A stretch of 21,670 nucleotides of DNA from Astrothelium macrocarpum (taxonomy: Eukaryota; Ascomycota; Dothideomycetes; Trypetheliales; Trypetheliaceae). A program made the position numbers and the translations under genes. The notes under the pieces are model-generated. The model had not been told where the DNA came from and made no database searches. It was given only the letters and a program-made list of their open reading frames with translations. The stretch covers positions 1 through 21,670 of the forward strand of contig JAGEMR010000247.1 of the NCBI GenBank assembly GCA_021030915.1, read 5' to 3'. This document shows positions 1 through 8,516 of this stretch, in pieces. Positions within the stretch are counted from its first letter, which is position 1. Every line of letters starts with the position of its first letter.

Positions 1-1
1 G

Positions 2-1847
2 ATAGCCAGAATTCATAAAGTCAGCCGTTCGACGTTGTCGCGCCGCCATAGAGGCCGCACCCAGGGAATTCAGGAGGCACACCTAGATCACCTAGGACTC
101 CTCACCAAATCTCAAGAAACAGCTTTAATTTCATATATAAATAAGCTGTGTCTTCGTGGAATCCCTCCTACGAACCGAATGGTCAAAAATTTTGCTTCCA
201 ATATAGCCAAAAAAGAGCCAGGAAAGGATTGGGTGACGCGCTTTGTAAAGCGTAATAAATCTACCTTGAATTCAGCCTTCTTAACAACGTTTGATCTCGC
301 TCGAAAGCGAGCAGATAATTATGCACAGCTTCAACTTTATTTTCAGCTGGTTTGTGGTCTTGATTTATTTCATTTATCTGCTAATTTTGTGATAGATTGC
401 TTCCAAAATTGAACAATATAGTGTGTTGCCCAAAAATACCTACAATATGGACGAGAAAGGTTTTGCTATGGGCCAATTAACGAAATTACGTCGTGTCTTC
501 ACTAAGGATACTTATGAGCGCGGTATTTTGAAAGGAGCTGGCACAGAAGGCTCCCGAACGTGGATTACAATTTTGGCCTCAATCTCTATGGAGGGCGAAT
601 CACTACCGCCGTCAATTATCTTTGATGCTGAATCTGGCGCTATTCAAGAGGCCTGGCTTCGAGACTTTGATCCAGCTGTCCATAATGTCAATTTTGCAGC
701 CTCGCCTAGTGGTTGGACGAACAACGAACTCGGACTCGCATGGATTCGAGACGTTTTTGAGAAAAATACCAAAGAAAAAACACATCACGGACGCGATTAT
801 AGACTTCTCATTATTGACGGCCACGGCAGTCATATAACCACGGAATTTCTGGATTTCTGCGACCTTCACCGAATCCTCGTAGCTGTATTTCCTCCTCATT
901 CAACTCATAGACTTCAGCCGCTAGATATGAGCTTATTTAGTCCTTTGGCGACTTATTACTCACAAGAACTGGATCAATGGCTCAATAAAACAGGAGGCTT
1001 TCTCAATCTCACGAAAAGCGACTTTTTTAGCCTATTTTGGACTGCTTATCAACAGGCTTTTACTGCCAAAAACATTGCTAGCGGTTGGCGCAAAACAGGT
1101 CTCTATCCATTTGACCCGTCAATAGTGCTCGAAATGGTCTCGACTCAATCAAATGAGAATTCTAGCCGACCCTCTAGCTCAGACTCTATGATCTGTATGT
1201 CAAGTGCAATGTGGCGTCAGTTTCGGAGACAATATGCTACCAAAGTTGATGGTTATTATCAACGTCAGTTAGATAAATTTGAAGCTAAATTTGCGAAGCT
1301 TGAGACGAGAGTTGCAATTCTTGAGCGAGAGAACCAAGGCCTCAAAGAGACAGTCAAAATTGAGCAGAAAAGAACTAAACGACGCAAGCCTTTGTTGAAG
1401 CCACCTGAGCATGGTGGTGCTGTCTTTTATAGCCCTGGGAAGGTGCAAGCAGCTCGTGAGAAAAAAGAACGAGAAGAGCAGGAAGCGAGTCAAAAAAGAC
1501 AACAGAAAGAAGAGCAAAAGGCTCAAAAAGCAGCTGATAAGCAGTTGAAGCTTGAGCTCAAAGCTCAACAGCAGCGAGAACGTGAGAAAGCCCAGAAAGC
1601 TAGGCAAATTCAGAAAGAGACGGAAGCTCAGCAGAAAGAGAAGGCTCAGCAACAGCGAGCTATCAAAAAGCAGCTCCGAAATGAGGTCCAACACCAAAAA
1701 AAAAGCAGACAAAAACAGCCTATACAACAAAAACGGCCTCAAATTGATGAGGTAGAGGTACAGCACAAAAATAGTGAGGCCGAAGCTAGTTCTAGCTCAG
1801 GTCGACCTCAACGCCAAAAACGACCCCCCAAATGGCTTTTAGAATAA
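2..1847 (+). CDS. Pogo/Fot1-like transposase, 5' partial, two exons
   Basis: Exons are <2..349 and 396..1847, giving 599 residues in the window. The apparent frame break near 395 is best read as a 46-nt phase-0 intron: it starts GTTTGT, has a CTAAT branch site and ends ATAG, and removing it gives continuous family-like sequence ending in the block YNMDEKGF. Order of parts: end of a helix-turn-helix (STLSRRHRG), a CENP-B/Tc5-type DNA-binding domain (about 100-300 nt), then a DDE_1 catalytic domain. Catalytic aspartates are seen at 450-452 (MDEKGF), 816-818 (IDGHGSH) and 924-926 (LQPLD). The last two are separated by 35 residues, a DD35D arrangement. The C-terminal third (about 1260-1760) is a K/E/Q/R-rich coiled coil with a basic tail. 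No inactivating change is visible; the N-terminus lies upstream of the window. Confidence 0.93.
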
Positions 1848-1863
1848 TTTAAATTAGTCAAAA

Positions 1864-1945
1864 GCTTCGAATTGTTATCGCGAAGCACTCATGTTAATTT
1901 TATCTATTTATCTATTTACGTTGTTAAGATAATTGGGTTCGAAGC
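1864..1945. repeat. Inverted repeat GCTTCGAA/TTCGAAGC near transposon end
   Basis: Perfect 8-bp arms lie at 1864-1871 and 1938-1945, 66 nt apart, directly after the transposase stop codon. Each arm also contains the palindrome TTCGAA. They may be subterminal transposase-binding sites. They are not proven terminal inverted repeats because the left end of the element is not in the window. Confidence 0.45.
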
Positions 1946-1970
1946 CAAATAAGGGACAACCAAATTGGGT

Positions 1971-2001
1971 GTGCATCTCGTGCGACCGTGCACCTCGTGC
2001 G
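1971..2001. repeat. Tandem repeat, 14-bp unit, two copies
   Basis: GTGCATCTCGTGCG (1971-1984) and GTGCACCTCGTGCG (1988-2001) match at 13 of 14 positions. They lie at the presumed right edge of the pogo element and could be part of its terminal region. Confidence 0.5.
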
Positions 2002-2623
2002 GAGGACTCCTATCAACGCCGGACCTCCCGAGTTCGTTATGGGTGAATTGGCCCAGCAGTGTGTCTTCTATGAAGGTTAAAAGGACCTTTGGTTTTAAAA
2101 GGATCTAGACGAGTACGTATATGTAGTGTGATTTTTGTCATTGGTGATGGCCTGGCGCGTCTCGGAACATGTGCCACCATTCCACGACATGCAAACAAAC
2201 ATCCGGTTACACGTAGGTCAAGTGTCTGTAGAAAAAAGGGCGTTGCATCGAAGATCTGTGTGGGTAACATGCGAAGTTTCTCTTAATCACAAGTTTTCCA
2301 ACAATCACCTTGTCCTTGCATATCACTCGTTCGCTGATTTGTGTTGTTTGCTCTTTGTCGAGCTGAATGATCTCGGGGTTAGCGCCACTATCCTTGTCAA
2401 CAGACAGTATTTTGCATTCCTTGCGTTGAGAGCCACATTCACTTCACTTGTTGATAACGTCCTTCTTTTATTCGTCGACAGCGATTATTCGCAATTGAAT
2501 AGCCACTCATTACGCGACCAACATACGACATCTGTGAATACTTCAATCTCGGTGATTCACCCTTTCATCGAGGGATAGCGAGAACTAGACGCCTACTTTG
2601 TCACTCCTTGAGCATCATTTACC

Positions 2624-4089
2624 ATGCGACTGACTGCTGGCGTGTTGGTCGTCGCTGTCCTTTCCGCAGCTTCTGCTCAAATCATTTATGGCTCCGCTAA
2701 GCAGGCTATCACTTTACAAGATGTCGGTCCTGGGGGTGGTGATTCACCCTCTGCCCTCTCATATAAAATGGTAACGGGTTGGGACTGGAAAAACGGGCAA
2801 TGCTCTCAGGAAGCTCAGTCGTATGGGGGTCCTATGTCTCCTCTCGATGAAGGAGTACGTCTTGTGAAAGAAAGAAAGTCTATTTCACCACTAATTACCC
2901 TTCACAGGTATCCATGCATTTTCAAGGTCCCATGTACTTGCGCCAGTTTGCTGTCTACATCCCTAGCGCATCAAGTAGCACCAAAACAGCCAAGCGTGGG
3001 ACCAAGCACGCGAGACGTCACGGCCATCAGGCATTTCACAACCAGCGCAAGTTTCGCAAGATTCAAGAGCGCGCGGTTGGTGACATTGTCTACGCGACCA
3101 TAGATGGTCAGGTCGTTTCCTGGACAAATGAATACTCTGGCCCGCCGGCTACTCCCACGGCTACTCCTACGGTTACACCTACCGCTGGATCTGATCCTGA
3201 ACCGATCGTTTCAGCTTCAGCGATACCGACTTATACTGCAGGTGCCACTGTCGCTGCTCCTCCACCAGCTGTGTCTGGCGCATGGAGTCAAGTCGCTTAT
3301 TTGAATACGAAGAAAGCAAAATCTCAATCGTTTGGTATCAGTTTCTTGAACAAGCTCGGAACTCTTGATCCTTTTGGCCTGACTCTGTCTTACGCCGCTG
3401 CCGACGGTACCGCCAGTACCGCGCTCCAAAATGAAACTCCAGAGTCAAACTACTACATTCCTTCCAATTCTGAGATTGTCATGATGTCGGATCAGAAGTG
3501 TAGCGACAATGATTGCACGGGAGCCCTTCGAACTCCCGACATGTCCTACCGTGAGTTGATTCTTACCAGAATTGTTTGAGTTCTATTACTGATTCGCGGC
3601 ACAGATGGCTGGATTGGAGCCGAGAAAGCCTTTTTCATGGAGTTCTCCATGCCCGATGACGGTGTTACCACGCCACCAAACGGCAACAAGCCCGCAATCT
3701 GGATGTTGAACGCTCAAATCCCGCGCGGCGTTCAATTTGGCAATACTGATTGCTCGCCTTGGAGTACTGGAGGCGGTGAACTCGATGTGTTTGAAGTGCT
3801 TGAAGGTGGAAATCCTAATGCGACAGTCACTCTTCATAGCAATATCAACGGCGGCGGGAATGCCGTGTTTCAACGCCCAACTAACAGGAACTCGCCCATC
3901 AAATTTGCGGTTGTTTTTTACAATAATGGCGCACACATGAAGATTCTTGATGATGGTTTCCCGGACTTTGGCAGCAGCATGGCTGCCGATACGATCAACG
4001 AGATTGTGCAATCTACAAGTGCAAGCAGTGATTCCTGCGATTGGAATCAGTTGAGCCATCCAGAGGATCCAAATATGGGCCAATACTGA
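2624..4089 (+). CDS. TOS1: TOS1-like secreted cell-wall protein (DUF2403 + DUF2401)
   Basis: Exons are 2624..2854, 2908..3550 and 3605..4089, giving 452 aa, close to the usual length of yeast Tos1. The introns are 53 nt (phase 0, GTACGT, CTAAT branch, CACAG) and 54 nt (phase 1, GTGAGT, CTGAT branch, CACAG). A signal peptide with a hydrophobic core and an A-S-A-Q cleavage region covers residues 1 to about 19. The N-terminal Tos1 domain follows with the blocks GWDWKNGQC and GPMSPLDEG. A basic and then P/T/S-rich linker (PTATPTVTPT) leads to the C-terminal Tos1 domain with HGWIGAEKAFFMEFSMP, KPAIWMLNAQIPR and GGGELDVFEVL. Members of this family are covalently bound fungal wall proteins linked to glucan metabolism; their enzymology is less settled. 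No GPI signal is seen at the C-terminus. The name follows the family, not proven orthology. Confidence 0.92.
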
Positions 4090-4365
4090 AATCATCAAGG
4101 AACTGTGGTGGGAGATATGCTCTGAATTTAATGCATCTGAATGCGTGTTGATTCACAACACTTTAGCGTGGAGCGAATTCTGGAAACGTGCTACACGAAT
4201 GACTACGTGACGAGCAGCTGGTTTGCTGATCGCCCAATTCTTAACCCATTGGTGAATTGACGAAAACGATGCACTTCTTGTAAAATAGCTAGGCATGGCC
4301 GAATTGCACATGTTCATTGATTTAATGCTGATTTTGTGAGCCCGTGATCGTCAAAGAGTTTACAA

Positions 4366-4371
4366 CCTCGG
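4366..4371 (+). promoter_or_regulatory. CCTCGG hexamer, possible FarA/FarB fatty-acid response site
   Basis: CCTCGG is the known core recognised by FarA/FarB-type Zn2Cys6 regulators that induce peroxisome and beta-oxidation genes in Aspergillus and relatives. Here it lies 347 nt upstream of PEX13. A 6-mer occurs often by chance in 21 kb, so support is weak. Confidence 0.25.
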
Positions 4372-4616
4372 CCCATTCTTCCAGCCACCACTGTTGGAGA
4401 GAAGATCCTGCCATTCCTTTTACATAACAAATCTCACACTTCTCGCGAACTAATACCGACACTCTCTTCCCAAGGTCATAATCAGCGGATTTCCTCCTGG
4501 CTGCAGCGCGCGCCGTACTAGATAATCGTGAAAGCCACCCTAATCATTCTTGGAAAGCGCCTTCTCCCCCGCATCCGTCATCAATTCTGGATTTCGCCTC
4601 CGATCTTCGAACCGCA

Positions 4617-4639
4617 AAACTTGACTGACGGTCAAGTTT
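4617..4639. promoter_or_regulatory. Perfect dyad AAACTTGAC-N5-GTCAAGTTT upstream of PEX13
   Basis: The arms at 4617-4625 and 4631-4639 are exact reverse complements separated by TGACG. The dyad starts about 100 nt upstream of the PEX13 ATG, where an operator or a 5'-UTR hairpin could lie. No known factor is assigned. Confidence 0.45.
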
Positions 4640-4717
4640 AGCCACTGCCGCTTTCACGATCGCAAGACATTACAAAAGGACATATGCGGTAGTTGCGGTA
4701 GCCATCCTGAGGGGCTG

Positions 4718-6285
4718 ATGGCCTCGCCACCCAAGCCGTGGGAGCGAGCAGGAGCAGGCGGCACATCAACATGTAAAAATCTTCCAAGATCGTTACAAAA
4801 CAAGATGCAAGTACTGATTGTCCACAGCACTGCCTAGTAACCTCAACTCCTCCACGGCGACGACCACAGCGACCCCATCATCTGCACCAGCTCTACCACA
4901 AAGACCGGAAAGTCTCAATTCGGTCGCAACACGAACGGCTTCCAATTACACGTCTTCCCCCTACAATCGAAGTAGTCCCTATGGTTACGGATCATACTCG
5001 TCTCCCTATAATCGCTTCGGCAGCAGCTACGGCGGCATGTACGGGAGCCCTTATGGTGGAATGTACGGTGGTGGATACGGAGGCATGTACGGAGGGGGAT
5101 ATGGAGGTTACGGTGCGATGGGCGGAATGGGGATGAATGGTGCAATGGGAGGGCCTGGTCCGAATGGAGAAATGAGCTTAACACAGAGCTTCAGTCAGAG
5201 CACGCAAGCGACTTTCCAGATCATTGAGAGTATCGTGGGCGCATTTGGCGGTTTCGCACAGATGCTGGAGAGCACGTACATGGCCACGCACTCTTCTTTC
5301 TTCGGTAAGCGAGATTCCTTCTGTAATGATCCTCATATGCTGCATAATACTCTATCTTTTCGATGACAATTTGTATGAGGCAGAGTTGCTAACACAGATT
5401 TAAGCAATGGTTTCTGTCGCCGAGCAACTTACCTCCCTCCGTCAAACACTCGGTTCAGTGTTGGGCATATTCACAATCTGGCGCTGGCTACGTACACTCT
5501 TCGCTAAAATTACTGGACGTCCTCCACCTGCTGATGCAGCATCCCTCACTCCCTCTGCATTCGCCTCCTTTACTGGCGCTGTCGGTTCTACTGCACTCCC
5601 AGACGGCTCTCCCGCACCTACGAAACCGTCAAAGAAGCCGTTCATATTCTTCATGGTGGCCGTCTTTGGGCTTCCTTTCCTTATGGGGAAGTTTATCAGA
5701 GCTCTTGCAAAGAGCCATGAAGAAGAGGAGAGAAAGCGAATAGAGTCCAATCCAGCACTCGCATATGATTATGCACTTCAGCAAGCTTCTGCGTCCGGTC
5801 AGCCACTTGACCCAAGCAAGCTAGACTTTTGTCGCGTAATGTACGACTTCTCTCCGGATATCAGCGCTCAGAATGCGCAGGGCATCGACCTTGCAGTAAA
5901 GAAGGGTGACTTTGTGGCAGTGTTGAGCAAAACAGATCCTATGGGTCAACCAAGCGAATGGTGGAAGTGTCGGAGTAGGGATGGAAGAGTTGGATATTTG
6001 CCAGAGCCGTATCTGGAGAAGATCGAGAAGAGACAGCCTGCGCAGATTGCAGCGGGCTTGACTAGTCAGAAGGGCAGTCCGACTGGGAGCAGGGCACAGA
6101 CGATGAGTGGTAATGGGAGTCGAACGCAGACGATGAATGGGAATGGGAGTCGAACTCAGACTATGAGTGAACGAGCAAAAACAATGACGAATGAAAAGGA
6201 AGAGCAAGCTGAGAAATCGAAGCCTGAAGGCAAGCCAGAAGACATTAGCGTCGAGAGCTTTCAGAAGGGAGCATTCTATTCATAG
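4718..6285 (+). CDS. PEX13: Peroxisomal docking protein Pex13 (SH3)
   Basis: Exons are 4718..4772, 4828..5304 and 5405..6285, giving 470 aa. The first exon is short and encodes MASPPKPWERAGAG, the conserved Pex13 N-terminus. Introns are 55 nt (CTGAT branch, CACAG) and 100 nt (GTAAGC, CTAAC branch, TTAAG acceptor). Pex13 is a peroxisomal membrane component of the importomer; with Pex14 and Pex17 it docks cargo-loaded Pex5/Pex7. Order of parts: a proline-rich start, a tyrosine/glycine-rich segment (YGGMYG units, about residues 60-110), the conserved block ATHSSFFAMVSVAEQ spanning the second intron, a membrane segment near 256-274 (FIFFMVAVFGLPFLMG), and a C-terminal SH3 domain at about 317-380 (VMYDFSPD, EWWKCRSRDGRVGYLPEPYL). 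A threefold 10-residue repeat follows. It lies 277 nt upstream of HTS1 on the same strand. Confidence 0.96.
6085..6174 (+). repeat. Coding 30-bp tandem repeat in PEX13 tail, three units
   Basis: Units at 6085-6114, 6115-6144 and 6145-6174 encode GSRAQTMSGN, GSRTQTMNGN and GSRTQTMSER. The differences between units are mostly synonymous or conservative. The repeat lies C-terminal to the SH3 domain, in a region likely to be disordered. Confidence 0.85.
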
Positions 6286-6398
6286 CGTTTGATGCCCCAT
6301 CGTTCGTACTGGCGTTGTTGGCTTGTTTAAGAAAGTGTACAGTGCGAACAGAGCCGCTCAATTTCCTGGCTTTGTACCATACCATTGAGGTTTTCTCT

Positions 6399-6417
6399 TC
6401 TTTTTTAATAAAAAAGA
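6399..6417 (+). terminator. PEX13 polyadenylation region, T8/A8-type dyad with AATAAA
   Basis: AATAAA at 6407-6412 lies 122 nt after the PEX13 stop. It sits inside a perfect 8-bp dyad (6399-6406 with 6410-6417) made of a T-run and an A-run. The same poly(dA:dT) tract could also serve as a nucleosome-free promoter element for HTS1. Confidence 0.4.
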
Positions 6418-6546
6418 TTTGGTAGCCAGCAGATCAAATCCTCTATTATCGCACGTAGTAATGTCAATCGGGACGAATATTCCAAAATAATATGATCGGC
6501 AAAAATTCGGGTTATCCGCCATTGCAGACAGATTAATTGAGTGGAT

Positions 6547-6553
6547 TGACTCA
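6547..6553 (+). promoter_or_regulatory. Gcn4/CpcA (CPC1) general amino-acid control site, TGACTCA
   Basis: TGACTCA is an exact match to the consensus for the bZIP activators Gcn4/CpcA, which induce amino-acid biosynthesis genes and some aminoacyl-tRNA synthetases on starvation. It ends 10 nt before the first HTS1 start codon and 73 nt before the second. That position would favour transcripts beginning downstream of the first ATG. Confidence 0.6.
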
Positions 6554-6562
6554 CAAAATAAA

Positions 6563-8164
6563 ATGCTATTATGTCGCCCGCCTACCTTTCCAATAACCAA
6601 GCATTTCATTCGACTGTGTTCCACCATGGCAAAAGACAAAAAAAATGCAATCCAAGTCAAGGTGCCAAAGGGGACAAGAGACTGTTTCGGCGATGACATG
6701 GCAATACGAGAAAAGATATTCTCTACAATCACAAACGTATTCAAACTCTACGGCGCTACGAGATTAGACACACCAGCTTTTGAACTTCGCGAAATATTAG
6801 CAGGCAAATATGGAGAAGACAGCAAGCTCATCTACGACCTCGCAGATCAGGGAGGAGAAATATGCAGCCTCCGATACGACCTTACCGTGCCGTTCGCTCG
6901 ATACCTCGCCCTCAATCCCTCAACAGCTACTATAAAAAGATATCACATTGATAAAGTATGGAGAAGAGACCAGCCTGCTATGACCAAGGGCCGATTACGC
7001 GAGTTCTACCAATGCGACATTGACTTTGCAGGACAATTTGGCCACATGATTCCCGACGCCGAGATCCTTAGCATAACATGCGATGTCTTTGAGCGTCTAG
7101 GATGGGACAAGAAATACACCATCAAGATCAACAACCGCAAGATCCTCGACGGCATCTTCCAAGTGTGCGGCGTGCCCAGCGACAAGCTCCGCACCATCAG
7201 CAGCGCCGTCGACAAACTCGACAAATCGCCCTGGGAAGAAGTGCGGCGCGAAATGACCGAGGACAAAGGCCTCGACCCCACCGTCGCCGACCGCATCGGC
7301 ACGTACGTCGTGCGCAAAGGCGGCCGCGACCTCCTCGAGGCCCTCAAAGCAGACGACACGCTCTTCACCAACGACTCGGCCAAGAAGGGCCTCGAAGACA
7401 TGACCATCCTCTTCGACTACCTCGATACCTACAACATCCTCGACCGCATCTCCCTCGATATGTCGCTCGCCCGCGGCCTCGACTACTACACCGGCGTCAT
7501 CTACGAGGTCGTCACCGAGGGCTCCGCACCCCCTAGCAGCAGCGGCGGCGACAACACCACCACCGCCGCCGCCACTGCTACCAAGAAAAAGCCGCCTAAA
7601 GCCACCACCGCGACCGCGGATGACGACCGCTCCGACGACCCCACGGTCGGCGTCGGCTCCGTCGCGGCAGGCGGCCGCTACGATAACCTGGTCTCGATGT
7701 TCAGCGGACGGGACACGCCATGCGTCGGGATCTCCTTCGGGGTAGAGCGGATCTTCTCGATCATGAAGACGCGCGCAGCCGCGGCGTCCGGGTCGCGCGC
7801 GACGCGGCCCGCCGTCGACGTCTTCGTCATGGCGTTTGGCGACGGCCTGCTCGCGGAGCGGATGCAGATTGCCGCGCGCCTGAGGGCCGGCGGGCTGCGG
7901 ACGGAGTTCGGCTACAAGGAGAAGCCGAAGCTGCCGGCGCAGTTTAAAGAGGCTGAGGGGAAGGGTGCGCCGTTTGCGGTGATTTTGGGCGGGCAGGAGT
8001 TGAGTGAGGGCATGGTGAAGGTTAAGGAGATGGGGTTGCCGGATGGGGATCCCGAGAAGGATGGGGTGTTGGTTGGGGTGGAGGGCGTGGTGGGGGAGGT
8101 GAGGAGGAGGTTGGAGGGTTGGAGGGTGAGGATGGGGGTTGAGGAGATGGGTTTGGGGGATTGA
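6563..8164 (+). CDS. HTS1: Histidyl-tRNA synthetase, mitochondrial and cytosolic forms
   Basis: This intronless 533-aa class II aminoacyl-tRNA synthetase charges tRNA-His. Motif 2 is near residues 130-160 (WRRDQP, LREFYQCDIDF). The histidine-specific HisA block LARGLDYYTGVIYE lies near 303-316 and HisB AAGGRYDNLV near 368. Motif 3 (GISFGVERI) lies near 389, and the C-terminal anticodon-binding domain follows (FVMAFGD to VILGGQE). Between HisA and HisB is a low-complexity A/T/K/D-rich insertion of about 45 residues. There are two starts: ATG 6563 adds a 21-residue basic/hydrophobic leader (RPPTFPITKHFIRL) suited to mitochondrial import, and ATG 6626 in the strong context CCACCATGG starts MAKDKKNAIQVKVPKG, the cytosolic form. 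Yeast HTS1 uses the same arrangement. Base composition changes along the gene from moderate to GC-rich and, at the end, very G-rich on the coding strand. Confidence 0.98.
   Translation: MLLCRPPTFPITKHFIRLCSTMAKDKKNAIQVKVPKGTRDCFGDDMAIREKIFSTITNVFKLYGATRLDTPAFELREILAGKYGEDSKLIYDLADQGGEICSLRYDLTVPFARYLALNPSTATIKRYHIDKVWRRDQPAMTKGRLREFYQCDIDFAGQFGHMIPDAEILSITCDVFERLGWDKKYTIKINNRKILDGIFQVCGVPSDKLRTISSAVDKLDKSPWEEVRREMTEDKGLDPTVADRIGTYVVRKGGRDLLEALKADDTLFTNDSAKKGLEDMTILFDYLDTYNILDRISLDMSLARGLDYYTGVIYEVVTEGSAPPSSSGGDNTTTAAATATKKKPPKATTATADDDRSDDPTVGVGSVAAGGRYDNLVSMFSGRDTPCVGISFGVERIFSIMKTRAAAASGSRATRPAVDVFVMAFGDGLLAERMQIAARLRAGGLRTEFGYKEKPKLPAQFKEAEGKGAPFAVILGGQELSEGMVKVKEMGLPDGDPEKDGVLVGVEGVVGEVRRRLEGWRVRMGVEEMGLGD
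8063..8159 (+). other. G-run-rich, G-quadruplex-prone segment at HTS1 3' end
   Basis: Within the last 100 coding bases the sense strand has runs of three or more G at 8063-8066, 8075-8078, 8083-8085, 8092-8096, 8116-8118, 8124-8126, 8134-8138, 8149-8151 and 8155-8159. Most gaps are 3-8 nt, though a few are longer. It encodes the G/V/E/R-rich C-terminus. Confidence 0.5.
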
Positions 8165-8257
8165 GTGGATTGTGGACTCTGGTGGGCAGGGCGTGGATGT
8201 GTTTGATGGAGACTGAATCACAAGATGACCGAGTGCGATGGCGGTCATATGGATGCG

Positions 8258-8263
8258 AATAAA
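8258..8263 (+). terminator. AATAAA, HTS1 polyadenylation signal
   Basis: The exact hexamer lies 94 nt after the HTS1 stop codon. Confidence 0.45.
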
Positions 8264-8412
8264 GAGCATTGAATTGGTGATAGAGTAACTCGCTACGGTC
8301 AATCTCTTCTTATCGACTTCGACATCTGCTAATCTGGAGTTTGCGAGGCGCCATAAGGTTGGCTGCACGGAAACCAGGACGTTTGGGGGGAAAACCATGT
8401 ATACGCTAAATT

Positions 8413-8418
8413 TTTATT
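8413..8418 (-). terminator. AATAAA (minus strand), COQ6 polyadenylation signal
   Basis: TTTATT on the plus strand reads AATAAA on the minus strand, about 99 nt after the COQ6 stop codon. Confidence 0.45.
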
Positions 8419-8516
8419 ACAAGCACGACACTCGAAAACCATTGCGGCATTGCGACCCGCGCTATATCTTTTACTAATTTTTTCTAATCTTAATTACTCC
8501 AAGCCAAACATTCTCT

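Larger units (their letters stand above)
1..2002 (+). mobile_element. Fot1/pogo-family DNA transposon, right portion (left end outside window)
   Basis: The transposase frame is already open at the first base, so the element enters from the left and its left terminal repeat cannot be seen. The right boundary is uncertain. After the stop codon there are about 150 nt of AT-rich sequence containing an inverted repeat and a short tandem repeat, which I take as the subterminal region; 2002 is an estimate. Pogo-family elements move by cut-and-paste into TA sites. The transposase reading frame carries no stop or frameshift, so there is no sign of RIP damage in this copy. Confidence 0.8.
1848..2623. 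other. Intergenic: transposon 3' flank and TOS1-like promoter
   Basis: No supported gene. Open frames here (for example 2135-2578) show no recognisable domain, low-complexity pattern or good start context. The first 150 nt are probably the transposon's terminal region. The last few hundred bases are presumably the promoter and 5' UTR of the TOS1-like gene, whose start has the context ACCATG. Confidence 0.5.
4090..4717. other. Intergenic: TOS1-like 3' region and PEX13 promoter
   Basis: No supported gene. The segment holds a perfect 9-bp dyad (4617-4639) and a CCTCGG hexamer (4366-4371), both listed separately. Both lie upstream of the PEX13 start at 4718. Confidence 0.6.
8165..8516. other. 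Convergent intergenic region, HTS1 and COQ6 3' ends
   Basis: No gene is supported. The segment holds one AATAAA on each strand, at similar distances from the two stop codons. The open frame running through it on the minus strand is an antisense shadow of HTS1. Confidence 0.7.

Noticed and set aside
390..423. Frameshift or pseudogene call for the transposase
   Set aside because: A 46-nt GT-AG intron with a branch site explains the break exactly in phase 0 and restores conserved sequence.
1930..1950. tRNA B-box-like GGTTCGAAGCC
   Set aside because: No A box, acceptor stem or clover-leaf can be formed; it is the arm of a short inverted repeat near the transposon end.
2135..2578. 147-codon open frame between the transposon and the TOS1-like gene
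   Set aside because: Poor start context, no signal or domain, and it lies where the TOS1-like promoter is expected.
4082..4204. Continuation of the TOS1-like gene in another frame after its stop
   Set aside because: About 40 open codons follow in the +1 frame, but the protein already has family length and no splice pair or conserved block supports an extension.
7097..8398. 433-codon minus-strand open frame antisense to HTS1
   Set aside because: Sequence is low-complexity G/V/E/D-rich, a composition shadow of a clearly recognised plus-strand gene.
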